From NCBI GenBank assembly GCA_002840755.1, contig PHBZ01000047.1, positions 1 to 44,503 on the forward strand: DNA of 44,503 bases. The letters are read 5' to 3'. This stretch comes from Chloroflexi bacterium HGW-Chloroflexi-10. GTDB taxonomy: Bacteria > Chloroflexota > Anaerolineae > Anaerolineales > Anaerolineaceae. A program made the position numbers and the translations under genes. The notes under the pieces were generated by a model, which did not search any database, was not told the origin of the DNA, and saw only the letters and a list, made by a program, of their open reading frames with translations. Within the stretch, counting starts at the first letter, position 1; every line of letters begins with the position of its first letter. Positions 24,693 through 32,938 of the stretch are shown here, in pieces.

Positions 24693-24734
24693 GTATTCAA
24701 AAAATGCGTCTGGTTAGGCGCATTTTTTGAATAC
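24693..24734. terminator. Bidirectional intrinsic terminator
   Basis: GTATTCAAAAAATGCG and CGCATTTTTTGAATAC form a perfect 16-bp stem with a 10-nt loop. The A/T tracts inside the stem provide U-runs in both directions, so it ends the plus-strand GNAT gene and the minus-strand toxin-antitoxin operon. Confidence 0.85.
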
Positions 24735-24779
24735 ATTAAAAGAAAAATAGACTGCCTGATTGAAAAATATGGCGTGGTG

Positions 24780-25079
24780 TTATGGTTTTACAGAAGTTGC
24801 TTGTAATTTAATACCAAGTGCATTGATAACTTTTAAAACAGTCGCGAACTCAGGGTGTCCTTCTGGAGATAACGCTTTATAAAGACTGGTACGTCCCATT
24901 CCAGCTTTCTCTGCAATTTGAGCCATTCCTTTAGCTCTTGCAATATCTCCAAGAACTGCTGTAATTAGCGCAGGGTCGCCATCTTCCAGTGCGGCTTCCA
25001 AATACATGATTACATCTTCATCTGTTTCAAGATGTTCTGATGCGTCCCACAGACTTGTGCTTATTTTATTTTTTTTCAA
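24780..25079 (-). CDS. HigA-like antitoxin (addiction-module antidote, XRE-type HTH)
   Basis: The protein has 99 residues. The N-terminus contains STSLWDASEHLETDEDVIMY, characteristic of the addiction-module antidote group. A Cro/C1-type helix-turn-helix follows: MAQIAEKAGMGRTSLYKALS, then FATVLKVINALGIKL. It follows the toxin gene with a 4-bp overlap (25076-25079), the reversed toxin-first order usual for HigBA. It should bind its own promoter operator at 25391-25410. Confidence 0.9.
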   Translation of the reverse strand: MKKNKISTSLWDASEHLETDEDVIMYLEAALEDGDPALITAVLGDIARAKGMAQIAEKAGMGRTSLYKALSPEGHPEFATVLKVINALGIKLQATSVKP

Positions 25080-25381
25080 TTTGATTGCTCCTTTAACATC
25101 TGAGCAAGTTCATATGCTTTCTGAATATCCTTTGGTTGTGTGGATTTATCGCCACCACAAAGCAAGATAACGATGAGATTTCCTTGTTTTACAAAATAAA
25201 CTCGATATCCAGCGCCATAATCTATCTTAAGTTCAGAAACGCCCTTTCCGATTGGTTCTACATCACCAAAATTTCCTAACGAGACTCGTCTGATACGAAC
25301 AGCAATTCGAGCTCTTGCGCTCTTGTCTTTTAACGAAGTGAACCATTTTTTAAAAGTGTCCGTTTCTCGAATCTCTATCAC
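25076..25381 (-). CDS. HigB/RelE-type toxin
   Basis: The protein has 101 residues: EIRETDTFKKWFTSLKDKSA, RIAVRIRRVSLGNFGDVEPI, ELKIDYGAGYRVYFV, VILLCGGDKSTQPKDI. This is the phage-derived Gp49-like/RelE-superfamily killer protein pattern. Such toxins cleave mRNA at the ribosome. The start is GTG at 25381. The -10 box ends only 9 nt upstream, so the transcript is predicted to be leaderless or to have a leader of a few bases. It overlaps the antitoxin gene by 4 bp. Confidence 0.9.
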   Translation of the reverse strand: MIEIRETDTFKKWFTSLKDKSARARIAVRIRRVSLGNFGDVEPIGKGVSELKIDYGAGYRVYFVKQGNLIVILLCGGDKSTQPKDIQKAYELAQMLKEQSN

Positions 25382-25389
25382 ACAAATAC

Positions 25390-25418
25390 ATTGTATCCTA
25401 CGGGATACAAAAAGTCAA
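25390..25418 (-). promoter_or_regulatory. Promoter and operator of the toxin-antitoxin pair
   Basis: TTGACT (25413-25418), 17 bp and TACAAT (25390-25395) match the sigma-70 consensus. A perfect dyad TTGTATCC-N4-GGATACAA (25391-25410) covers the -10 box and most of the spacer. A bound antitoxin dimer would block RNA polymerase directly. Confidence 0.85.
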
Positions 25419-25511
25419 TAGGCTTGATTTAAAAAGATAGTTAATTAAAGAAAAAACTTTTAATTTTTTATTGTGCCTTTTATCAGTGTTTTTTTATATG
25501 TATTCCGGATA

Positions 25512-25562
25512 GTGAAACGCGGCTTGATTATGTGAAAGGATAAAAATCAAGCCGCGTTTCAC
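25512..25562. terminator. 18-bp hairpin beyond the nitroreductase-like gene
   Basis: GTGAAACGCGGCTTGATT and AATCAAGCCGCGTTTCAC form a perfect 18-bp stem with a 15-nt loop, 4 bp after the minus-strand stop at 25567. No T-tract follows on either strand, so it may be an mRNA-stabilising or weak termination hairpin. The stretch 25419-25511 holds nothing else recognisable. Confidence 0.6.
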
Positions 25563-25566
25563 GTAC

Positions 25567-26019
25567 TCATACAGGCTCTATAATCACTAAAGGAATTTCC
25601 CGAACAGCTTTTGCCTGATATTTATCATATTGTGGAAAGATTGTGTTCATCAATTTCCACAAGCGCTGTTTTTCTGTTCCAGCAGCAATGCGGGCACGTG
25701 CAGTGAACTTATCAGCGCCTACTTGAAGTTCAACGTTAGGGTTATCCAGCAAATTGAGATACCAGGCCGGATGATTGCGCGCGCCGCCATTGGAGGCAAC
25801 TAACAAATAGTTTTTTCCATCCTGTCCATAAATTAGCCCTGTCCGCCGCAGCTTACCGGTCTTCCGCCCGCGCGTCGTCAATAGCAGCGTGGGCAACCCT
25901 CGCCACCGGTGACCTTTCTTGCCATTGCTCTCGACATATTCACGAATATGACTTCTCACCCATCCTGTTGGATTATCGAAAACTTCTTCCTCTGCTGGTG
26001 TAGTTTCTTCTTGCGCCAT
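25567..26019 (-). CDS. Deazaflavin (F420)-dependent nitroreductase / DUF385-family protein
   Basis: The protein has 150 residues. It contains LPTLLLTTRGRKTGKLRRTG and YLLVASNGGARNHPAWYLNL, the two signatures of the split-barrel Ddn-like family that binds F420 or related cofactors. The C-terminus IPLVIIEPV is also typical. The frame continues 41 codons upstream, but the ATG at 26019 follows AAAGGAG at good spacing and gives the family's normal length. Presence implies, but does not prove, that the organism makes F420. Confidence 0.88.
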   Translation of the reverse strand: MAQEETTPAEEEVFDNPTGWVRSHIREYVESNGKKGHRWRGLPTLLLTTRGRKTGKLRRTGLIYGQDGKNYLLVASNGGARNHPAWYLNLLDNPNVELQVGADKFTARARIAAGTEKQRLWKLMNTIFPQYDKYQAKAVREIPLVIIEPV

Positions 26020-26188
26020 GCCGATGCTCCTTTTTAGACAACTGGAATTGATTGTACATTTAAAAAGCCGGATAACACAACCCTTAAAACAGAGTGAGTG
26101 AATCAAATTTGTCTTAAAATAAGCAAAAATAACCGGATGCACGATTGAAATTGAATATGCGGAGAAAAGCTGTAATTAGAGGGAGTGA

Positions 26189-27586
26189 TTAACGCGTCTC
26201 TATCAGCATTTCCGGGTAAGCGTCGAATGCCTGTTGCAAACGGGTTGAGTCTTTATTCAGCAGGTTTTGCTCAAAGAAACCCAGTAAGGTGTCGTTTATC
26301 AGCGGGATTTCACGGCTGGCTGCAATCGGTCCCTTCAGCCCAATCACATTGGCAATTGGTGAAAAGACTGGTAGGTCAGTGAAATCGTAATGACTGGTAC
26401 CGGAAATAGTAATTTTTTGCTTACCGCTGGGCTGGCTTTCCCAGAAAGATTGCAGAAGCGGTAGATTTTTTTCGCTTTTCCAGCGCTCACTGAATATCGA
26501 AAGTTGTGGTTTTAAGTATGCCTGTATAGTTATCTGACGGTCATACGGCACCAACCATGGATCCTGTGCCAGTACGGCTTTACAGCGTTCGTCCATCTGG
26601 CAAACTTCTAATACAGCGCCGCCGCCGGTGGAATGACCCATCAAGCCGATCTGCTCCAGGTTTAATTTGCCGTTGAAAATAGAAACCAATTTGCCGCCTT
26701 GCATCAACTCGATTTGATCAAGGGTAAAGCGGATATCGCCAACCCAGCTCTGGCCGAGAATTCGCGCAGCCTGATCGTATTCTTCATCCGAAACACCACT
26801 TGGCAACGCTTCGGGTTTATTAAAGGCCACACTGCCATCAGGATACATGCTTAAAAGAGCACCATAGGCATGTTCGGGAGCAAAGACAATGTAGCCCTGT
26901 GAGGCTAATTCTTCCATTTGGGTTGTGTTCTGGTAACGGAAGCCATTCCAACCATGGGAAAAGATCAGCACCGGCCAGGAGTCCAGGCAGGTGGCCAGAG
27001 GCGCATCCAAGATTGCATTCGTTTTGGAAAGCAGAAAATGTTCCAGAAACCAGGAAGGGAAACCATACGAAGATGCCAGGATTTGCGCATCCAGCTTGCC
27101 ATCCGGTAGGTATGGTGCCAGTTCACCGGTTGTATCGGCACCAATCGGATACCAGATCTGCACCATTACCCGCCGTGGAGCATCAGGTGTATCCACATAG
27201 ACTTCCTGCCGTTCTTCGTCCAGCCAGTACAGAGTCGTCGTACCCACTCCATAGATGCCGCGCGGTTCAGGGAACCGCGGCACAGGCAGTGCAATCGGTA
27301 AAATGCTCATTATTGGCAGCAAAGCCAACCCCAGCAGAGTCCAGGCTATTTGCGGTTCGTCTGATGGGCGCATTGCCTGGCGTACACTATTTGGAATCAT
27401 CCACAATGCCAGTAAGTAGAGGGGAACCATTTGCCAGCGCATTCCCTCCAGAAAATAGTGATAGCCCAATACCAAAAGACCAAATAAAGGAAACAGGTTC
27501 ACCCAGGGGTACTTCTGCAAACGGACAAAGCGAAGTAAAAGGGTAATTCCGATGACGACAATTAATAACCATTCAAATATGCGCAT
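26189..27586 (-). CDS. Membrane-anchored alpha/beta hydrolase, PAF-acetylhydrolase-like
   Basis: The protein has 465 residues. About four hydrophobic segments occupy residues 1-105. A hydrolase domain (about 110-440) resembles platelet-activating-factor acetylhydrolase: the oxyanion region VLIFSHGWNG, the nucleophile elbow LMGHSTGGG (Ser near 320), a likely Asp in LAQDPW and a likely His in SGTSHYDFTD. The catalytic domain should face outside if the segments are inserted as a bundle. The substrate is probably an ester lipid or other carboxylic ester; not certain. It is a single gene on the minus strand. Confidence 0.82.
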   Translation of the reverse strand: MRIFEWLLIVVIGITLLLRFVRLQKYPWVNLFPLFGLLVLGYHYFLEGMRWQMVPLYLLALWMIPNSVRQAMRPSDEPQIAWTLLGLALLPIMSILPIALPVPRFPEPRGIYGVGTTTLYWLDEERQEVYVDTPDAPRRVMVQIWYPIGADTTGELAPYLPDGKLDAQILASSYGFPSWFLEHFLLSKTNAILDAPLATCLDSWPVLIFSHGWNGFRYQNTTQMEELASQGYIVFAPEHAYGALLSMYPDGSVAFNKPEALPSGVSDEEYDQAARILGQSWVGDIRFTLDQIELMQGGKLVSIFNGKLNLEQIGLMGHSTGGGAVLEVCQMDERCKAVLAQDPWLVPYDRQITIQAYLKPQLSIFSERWKSEKNLPLLQSFWESQPSGKQKITISGTSHYDFTDLPVFSPIANVIGLKGPIAASREIPLINDTLLGFFEQNLLNKDSTRLQQAFDAYPEMLIETR

Positions 27587-27714
27587 ATTTTTTTCCTGCT
27601 TTTAAGATCGCTGCAAGCGTACCATGAGCTGAACGAAATTGGAAGTACTATATGCTTCTCTGAAAGTACTAATCCACCGCTAACAAATTAATCAACGTAA
27701 ATGTGCCCCCAAGT

Positions 27715-27990
27715 CTATTGATTGTAAACCTTTACTTCCCGGTTTATACGTTCGTTGAGTTCATGATCTGCCTAATGTACCTGCATGCGCAACCAGACAG
27801 CCGCACTGGTCCCAAAATAACGCGCCAGGCGCATGGCAGTATCCACAGAAATCGAACGCTGCCCATGCACAATCTGACTGATACGTATTGGTGTTACGCC
27901 AAGGTCCTTTGCCAACCGGTATCGTGATATTCCAAGTGGTTTCATAAAATCTTCCAACAAAATTTCACCAGGGTGAATAGGGTGAGGATG
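27715..27990 (-). pseudogene. Remnant of a HigA-family antitoxin gene
   Basis: The open frame begins directly after a TAA (27991-27993) without any ATG and reads HPIHPGEILLEDFMKPLGIS, the standard HigA N-terminus. A complete helix-turn-helix follows (YRLAKDLGVTPIRISQIVHG) and then WLRMQVH. A TAG at 27772-27774 interrupts it where YDLE normally follows; the same frame resumes with ADHELNERINREVKVYNQ and stops at 27715. A TTG at 27960 could start a 62-residue fragment. No toxin gene is adjacent, so this is an orphan remnant. Confidence 0.75.
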
Positions 27991-28944
27991 TTAATTATTT
28001 CTTTTCCTCCATATTTTCCACAATGACCATCCCAATAACACAAACCCAGCCGGCGTACAGATCAGGTAGACTACCCAGTTGGTTGGCAATGCCAGTCCGG
28101 AAATTCGCGTCAGCCAGTACAGCACACTGGCCAGCAGTGGAGCCAGCACCAGCGGCAAAACGTTACTTAGTGCGACCGGTTGGGCAAGCCAAAGCAGGCT
28201 GTCGGCTTCCGCTTCCTGAAGTCGGTTGCGGCGCAAGCTGAGTAACACTATCAGCATTAAAACCGGCAGAATCGCTAGCGCAATCGGTACGGCTGGGACA
28301 GCAATAAAGGCAAAATAGAGCACAAACAGCCCCACAATAACAATCACACCTGCACGGGTTGGCTGAAATGGCCGGATTAATATTATTGGTATAAGGGTCA
28401 GGCTGATCATTAGTAATATGGTGGAAATCAGCGTGTAAACCTGGAACACCCCTGTAGAAACGGCAGTGGCTGGTTCTTCATAGATCCAGGTGATTCCCCA
28501 AAACCACAAGAATAATCCGAGCAGCAAGCCGGCGCGCAAAGCCGGACGCCACCCGCGGCGAACAACGCGCTGCAGGGTATACCATCCCGCTCCGGTTGTG
28601 ATCAGCGCATGCCAGGCCAACCCGGTAAAGGAAATACTGAGTGGCAGGCTTTCGTATGTCGTCTGCACCACAACGCCTTCGGCCAGCCAACCAAACAAGG
28701 CGCCGCACAGGAAGATAGCCGGAAAAGTTTGTGCGCGAAAGTAACGCATCACCACCAGAAAAACATAGGCCATCAGAGAATAAGCCAACCAGGTTTGCAG
28801 CCAGTTGGATAAGCTATCCTCGGGCCGAGGTCGTGCCCAGAAGATTATTTCTGAAAAATAGAAGAAAATATACCCGGTGGTCAGGCTGGCCAACAGATTT
28901 GTGATAAATCTATATTTTGAGAATTTAGAAACAGGTATTGGCAT
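27991..28944 (-). CDS. Polytopic membrane protein of unknown function
   Basis: The protein has 317 residues and nine or ten hydrophobic segments from residue 17 to the end, finishing with a basic tail IWRKRNN. Charged residues are concentrated in a short loop near residues 240-255 (RRNRLQEAEADS). I recognise no family motif. It starts 8 bp after the nucleotidyltransferase stop, so the two are almost certainly cotranscribed. Confidence 0.75.
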   Translation of the reverse strand: MPIPVSKFSKYRFITNLLASLTTGYIFFYFSEIIFWARPRPEDSLSNWLQTWLAYSLMAYVFLVVMRYFRAQTFPAIFLCGALFGWLAEGVVVQTTYESLPLSISFTGLAWHALITTGAGWYTLQRVVRRGWRPALRAGLLLGLFLWFWGITWIYEEPATAVSTGVFQVYTLISTILLMISLTLIPIILIRPFQPTRAGVIVIVGLFVLYFAFIAVPAVPIALAILPVLMLIVLLSLRRNRLQEAEADSLLWLAQPVALSNVLPLVLAPLLASVLYWLTRISGLALPTNWVVYLICTPAGFVLLGWSLWKIWRKRNN

Positions 28945-28952
28945 TGAATCGG

Positions 28953-29837
28953 TTATAACAAAAATTTAGGCAGGTAACTGCCTTGCGTAAGGGCAGTCAC
29001 GCTTTGCCATGCAGCTTCCATACGGAAAACTGCGTTATGAAGTTCAGCGGTGGTCTGCCCGGGATGGGCAAGAATGCTGCCAATCTCTTCCGCATAACCC
29101 GCAGGCAGGATAGAAAAAGCAGCGATAATTCCCATTACTTTCTTGTCGCTGAGGAAATACGCCTCATTTATGGCAAAGAGCACCTGGGTCAGGTTGGCGG
29201 CCGCACGCACCAGGCATCCGGCGGTGTTATAGATATCGCCAGTGGCAGCAAACCCGCGGGCATGCAGCAATGTGAACTCGGCAGCCCATAGAGAATCGCT
29301 GATGATTCTTTGTTTCATCAGCGACGGGTAAATCGCTACCTGTGTTTTCAAGCGTTCAATCTGCTTCTGAGGATCATAAAGCGGAATGCATATCTGGGTT
29401 TCAGCCAGGTAGCCGCTGCTGTAATAGCCGTGAGAAGGCTGCTGATCATAATCATGTTTCACAATTCCCTGGTGGCAATCTGCGATTGTTTTTTCAACCT
29501 GATCAAGGTTGCGGTAGAGAAAATCCACCTTGCCGACTGGAGTGTGTATCCACGCGCCGCCGTTGACCCAGGCTCCCCATGTGTAAAAATCGGTTACAGT
29601 TGCCGGAATATCAGGCTTGGCTATCTTTTCAGCAACTGTACGGATATTGTTTATGGCAAAGGGCTGTGCCTCATGGTAATACAGTCCGATATCCAGATCG
29701 GAGTTGGCGTGCTGGCGGCCGCTGGCATAAGAGCCGCCCAGCACCACAGCAACCATACCCTGGATTTGAGAAAGTTGTTCGGTAATTATTTCAAGAAAAA
29801 GGTGTTTTTCTTCGGGTATGTTTGGCATATTCTTCAC
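28953..29837 (-). CDS. Nucleotidyltransferase-domain protein (MNT/Pol-beta superfamily)
   Basis: The protein has 294 residues. The nucleotidyl-transfer signature is VVLGGSYASGRQHANSDLDI (GS...DxD) at about 32-51, with a third possible acidic residue at KVDFLYR. The C-terminal half (about 170-290) is helical and resembles kanamycin-nucleotidyltransferase-like or DUF4037 partners. The start is GTG at 29837, with AAAGGAAG 6 nt upstream. It may act on a small molecule; there is no HEPN partner nearby, so a MNT/HEPN toxin-antitoxin pair is unlikely. Confidence 0.82.
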   Translation of the reverse strand: MKNMPNIPEEKHLFLEIITEQLSQIQGMVAVVLGGSYASGRQHANSDLDIGLYYHEAQPFAINNIRTVAEKIAKPDIPATVTDFYTWGAWVNGGAWIHTPVGKVDFLYRNLDQVEKTIADCHQGIVKHDYDQQPSHGYYSSGYLAETQICIPLYDPQKQIERLKTQVAIYPSLMKQRIISDSLWAAEFTLLHARGFAATGDIYNTAGCLVRAAANLTQVLFAINEAYFLSDKKVMGIIAAFSILPAGYAEEIGSILAHPGQTTAELHNAVFRMEAAWQSVTALTQGSYLPKFLL

Positions 29838-29957
29838 AACACACTTCCTTTCGCATAAGGCCCATTTGTTTCTTATTCAATGTCGTTTACCGGCACAGCA
29901 GGCACTATAAACCTCTTTAAATTTTGCGCGAAAGAGCTTTGCTTCCAATCGAGTTGT

Positions 29958-31034
29958 TTAAGATTGAGATGAATGTGTGTGCCGGTGATGGGTATCCGGC
30001 ATGTGATGGTGATCGTGCTCACAAACCGAGTGTTCGTGCAGGTGTGAATGTTGCTGAAAAACAATTTTATTCTCTGGATGCACGTGTTCATGATGCCCAT
30101 CGTTATGGGAATGGGAATGATCGTGGATCACCTTTTCATGTGTATGAAGGTGCACATGGTCCTCGGTAACCAAGAAAATTGTGCCAACCAGCATTAAAGG
30201 AATGGCCAATAGAAATAAGAAATTGATAGTTTCCTGAAATAGTATAAATGAGAGGATCAACCCGGCTAATGGGGCAGTTCCAAATAATGCGCTGGTGCGT
30301 GCCGCACCCATCCCGCGCATTGCCCGAATGAAGAGGGTAATACTCAAACCATAGCTCAAACTTCCCAAAAGCATGGCTCCAAGCACCACAGTCCAACCAG
30401 GAAAAACATTACCCGTGATAATCGCCAGAATCAGTGAGAATGTTCCGGCAACCAAGCCTTTTATGGTTACAATCGTCAGAGGATCCTTCGCGGAAATATT
30501 ACGGGTTAAGTTATTATCGACCCCCCATAAAAAACAGGCTGCTAAAATACCCAAAGCGCCTATCGAAAACCCCCATTCGGAATTCAGATTAACCGAAAGG
30601 AAAATACTGGCTGCTGTAATGGTTATGATCGCATACCAGGCGCGCCGGCTGACAGATTCTTTGAAGGCAAAGGCAGCAATAATTGTTGTGGCGACCCCTT
30701 CAAAATTGAGCAATAAAGAGGCTGTGGCGGCAGGTGTATCCCGCAACCCAAACAGCAAAATAATAGGAGCCGCAATTCCGCCAGCAATAGTTGCACCAAT
30801 CAGCCAGATCAGGTCAGATTTTCTGATTTTTGCTTCAGTTTTTACCGATTTTTTTCCTATTTGTTGAAAGATTTTAACAATTAACAAGCCAAACCCGCTG
30901 CCAAGATACAGAAAGGCGGCTAGCATTACCGGTTCAACATCGCCAAGGAGGATTTTCGACAGGGGAGCGCTGGCACCAAATAACAAAGCAGCCAGTAATG
31001 CCAACAGTATGGGATAAAGTTTATTTTTCAGCAT
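29958..31034 (-). CDS. EamA/DMT-family transporter with histidine-rich C-terminal tail
   Basis: The protein has 358 residues. Ten membrane helices in two EamA repeats span about 7-290; the start is LLALLAALLFGASAPLSKIL. The last 68 residues contain 24 histidines in HxH patterns such as HLHTH, HDHSHSH and HEHDHHH-like clusters, a form seen in metal-handling membrane proteins. A role in Ni, Co or Zn transport or buffering is inferred from the tail. AGGAGA stands before the ATG. It is a single gene. Confidence 0.85.
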   Translation of the reverse strand: MLKNKLYPILLALLAALLFGASAPLSKILLGDVEPVMLAAFLYLGSGFGLLIVKIFQQIGKKSVKTEAKIRKSDLIWLIGATIAGGIAAPIILLFGLRDTPAATASLLLNFEGVATTIIAAFAFKESVSRRAWYAIITITAASIFLSVNLNSEWGFSIGALGILAACFLWGVDNNLTRNISAKDPLTIVTIKGLVAGTFSLILAIITGNVFPGWTVVLGAMLLGSLSYGLSITLFIRAMRGMGAARTSALFGTAPLAGLILSFILFQETINFLFLLAIPLMLVGTIFLVTEDHVHLHTHEKVIHDHSHSHNDGHHEHVHPENKIVFQQHSHLHEHSVCEHDHHHMPDTHHRHTHSSQS

Positions 31035-31148
31035 ATGTAAACAATTCTCCTGCTCAAAGGCTGCCGGTTTGTTGAGAAGCCTGAAACTTGATTCTACCAG
31101 TTGCCTGGATAAAAGGCATTGAACAGTTTCATCAGGCAGCGGCTAAGG

Positions 31149-32018
31149 CTATTCCAGGTCTCGTGCACCACCCAGATGTGCCGTATACCAGAAAGTTTCT
31201 CCGCTTTCCAGGCCTTGCAAAACCCATTGCAGTTCAATGGATTGGGCGTAAAAACGCGCTCGTGGTAAAATTTTTTGCAGATCGGGATAGGTCGCTTGCA
31301 TTCCATTTACAAAAGATTCACCATAAATCTGGATCAGGCTGCCAATATCCAGAGCGGCATCGCCAATCCCGGCCACACCAAAATCAATCACAGCGCTGAT
31401 GCGTTGGGTTTCTGCATTGTATAGGATATGATAAGGCGCCAAATCACCGTGAATCAGGGCAGGTTGGTATTCAAAAGATCCCGGGTCTTCCAGAAACCCG
31501 CTAAGCAGTTCTTCAGCCCATTCCATTTGATGCTTTAACAGGAGCGGGAAAACTTTTTCTTTTATCCGCTGATAAAGCGCCAGCCAGCGTTCCCGCGTTA
31601 CCGGCGCCAGTGTGGTGGGTATTTTCCAACCCGGATTGCTAAGATCCGTGGTGTGCAATGTGGCTAAAAATTCACCCATCTGAGAAGCAAGCTGCTGGCG
31701 GCTGGTTTCATCCAACACCTGGAGGATATTGCGGGTGAAAGGACGGCCGGGCAAATAAGAATAGACTACATAATCTGCACCACGTAGATACGGTCGGGGC
31801 AGATCGACACCAATTTGCGGCCGGATCATTTCCAGAATTCGCATTTCTTCATCCATAATCCGGGCAAAGCGTTCATTTTTGGCGAAACGAAATACCCATT
31901 GATGGTTGATGATCAAAATATCGTTAATAAGGCCTTCCTGATTGTGTTCGACCTCATCAATGACCAGATCCGGCATAATCGTTTGAACACGCAGTAGTAA
32001 AGGGTGGGGTTGGTTCAT
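31149..32018 (-). CDS. APH/choline-kinase-family phosphotransferase-like protein
   Basis: The protein has 289 residues. The N-lobe has WVFRFAKNERFA (ATP-binding Lys) and VYSYLPGRPF. The catalytic loop is HGDLAPYHIL and the metal site VIDFGVAG, followed by ALDIGSLIQIYGE. The Asn that normally ends HGDxxxxN is His here; I have seen this form in related proteins, but its activity is uncertain. The ATG overlaps the SDR stop as TAATG, so translation is coupled. It is third in the UGT-SDR-kinase operon. Confidence 0.82.
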   Translation of the reverse strand: MNQPHPLLLRVQTIMPDLVIDEVEHNQEGLINDILIINHQWVFRFAKNERFARIMDEEMRILEMIRPQIGVDLPRPYLRGADYVVYSYLPGRPFTRNILQVLDETSRQQLASQMGEFLATLHTTDLSNPGWKIPTTLAPVTRERWLALYQRIKEKVFPLLLKHQMEWAEELLSGFLEDPGSFEYQPALIHGDLAPYHILYNAETQRISAVIDFGVAGIGDAALDIGSLIQIYGESFVNGMQATYPDLQKILPRARFYAQSIELQWVLQGLESGETFWYTAHLGGARDLE

Positions 32019-32938
32019 TAATGATTCTTTTTGACGAGATGCTGGTCCAACACGGCAATCAGTTCGGCTCGTGAATAATTGTGCTGCGGGTTGTCATTCT
32101 CATCCAGCAGCTTCTCAATCAGCGCGTGAATAACCCGATCCCCTTCCCATTTGGTTCCAACCAGATAGCGCAGTTTAGGTTTTTCCGTGAACAATGCGTC
32201 GTAGACGGCCGCCGCGACAATCTCCGGGGAAGAGGGTTTGCGGTTGTACTCGGATTCAGGTTCATCCTGGGCCGGTGGTGTTTCCGGCTCACTGAAAGAG
32301 GCCAGAACCAGATCCGCTTCAGCTTTGAAGGGCGGTTGGGCGCGTTGAAAACGCTCCAAGATGCCCTGCATGGCGTTTTCTCCCACATTGGTGACAATCC
32401 CACCTGGTTGAACAATACTGACGGAGACACCATATGCTGCGAGCTCAAGGTTAAGAGCAACCGTATACGCCTCCAGAGCGTGCTTGGTCATGGTGTAGGG
32501 TCCGTAGTATTTGCTGGTGATCATGCCGCCCTGGGAACCGATGTTGACGATTCGACCTTTGGCCTGCAATAACAGGTCGAGAAAAGCATTGCTCATGCGG
32601 TGCACACCAAATACGTTGACATTAAAAATGTCGTACAGCTCTTCATCTGTCCAGGTACTGAACATACCCAGGCCGCCAACACCGGCATTATTGACCAGGC
32701 CGTACAGACCTTTGCCTTGCTGGACGATCGTATCATGCGCCTTGTGTATCTGCTGCGGATCGCGTACATCCAGTTCGATCGGGGTGACGTGCTCAATTTT
32801 TGCCAGTTCTTCCAGGTGCTGCGGCTTACGGGCAGCAGCATATACCGGATACCCACGTTCGGCGAGATAACAACTGATATGGTAACCAATACCGCTTCCG
32901 GCGCCAGTGATAAGAATGGGTGCGTTTTTAGGATCCAT
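32018..32938 (-). CDS. Short-chain dehydrogenase/reductase (SDR)
   Basis: The protein has 306 residues. The Rossmann motif ITGAGSGIGYHISCYLAERG occupies about 10-29, LDVRD is near 56, and NNAGVGG near 84. The catalytic Tyr and Lys are in YTMTK. The sequence following contains VSIVQPGGIVTNV, usual for classical SDRs. The substrate is not readable. The start overlaps the UGT gene by 11 bp and the stop overlaps the kinase gene, so all three form one tightly coupled operon. Confidence 0.9.
   Translation of the reverse strand: MDPKNAPILITGAGSGIGYHISCYLAERGYPVYAAARKPQHLEELAKIEHVTPIELDVRDPQQIHKAHDTIVQQGKGLYGLVNNAGVGGLGMFSTWTDEELYDIFNVNVFGVHRMSNAFLDLLLQAKGRIVNIGSQGGMITSKYYGPYTMTKHALEAYTVALNLELAAYGVSVSIVQPGGIVTNVGENAMQGILERFQRAQPPFKAEADLVLASFSEPETPPAQDEPESEYNRKPSSPEIVAAAVYDALFTEKPKLRYLVGTKWEGDRVIHALIEKLLDENDNPQHNYSRAELIAVLDQHLVKKNH

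Noticed and set aside
28953..29837. MNT/HEPN toxin-antitoxin pair
   Set aside because: The nucleotidyltransferase is much longer than MNT antitoxins and the adjacent gene encodes a polytopic membrane protein, not HEPN.
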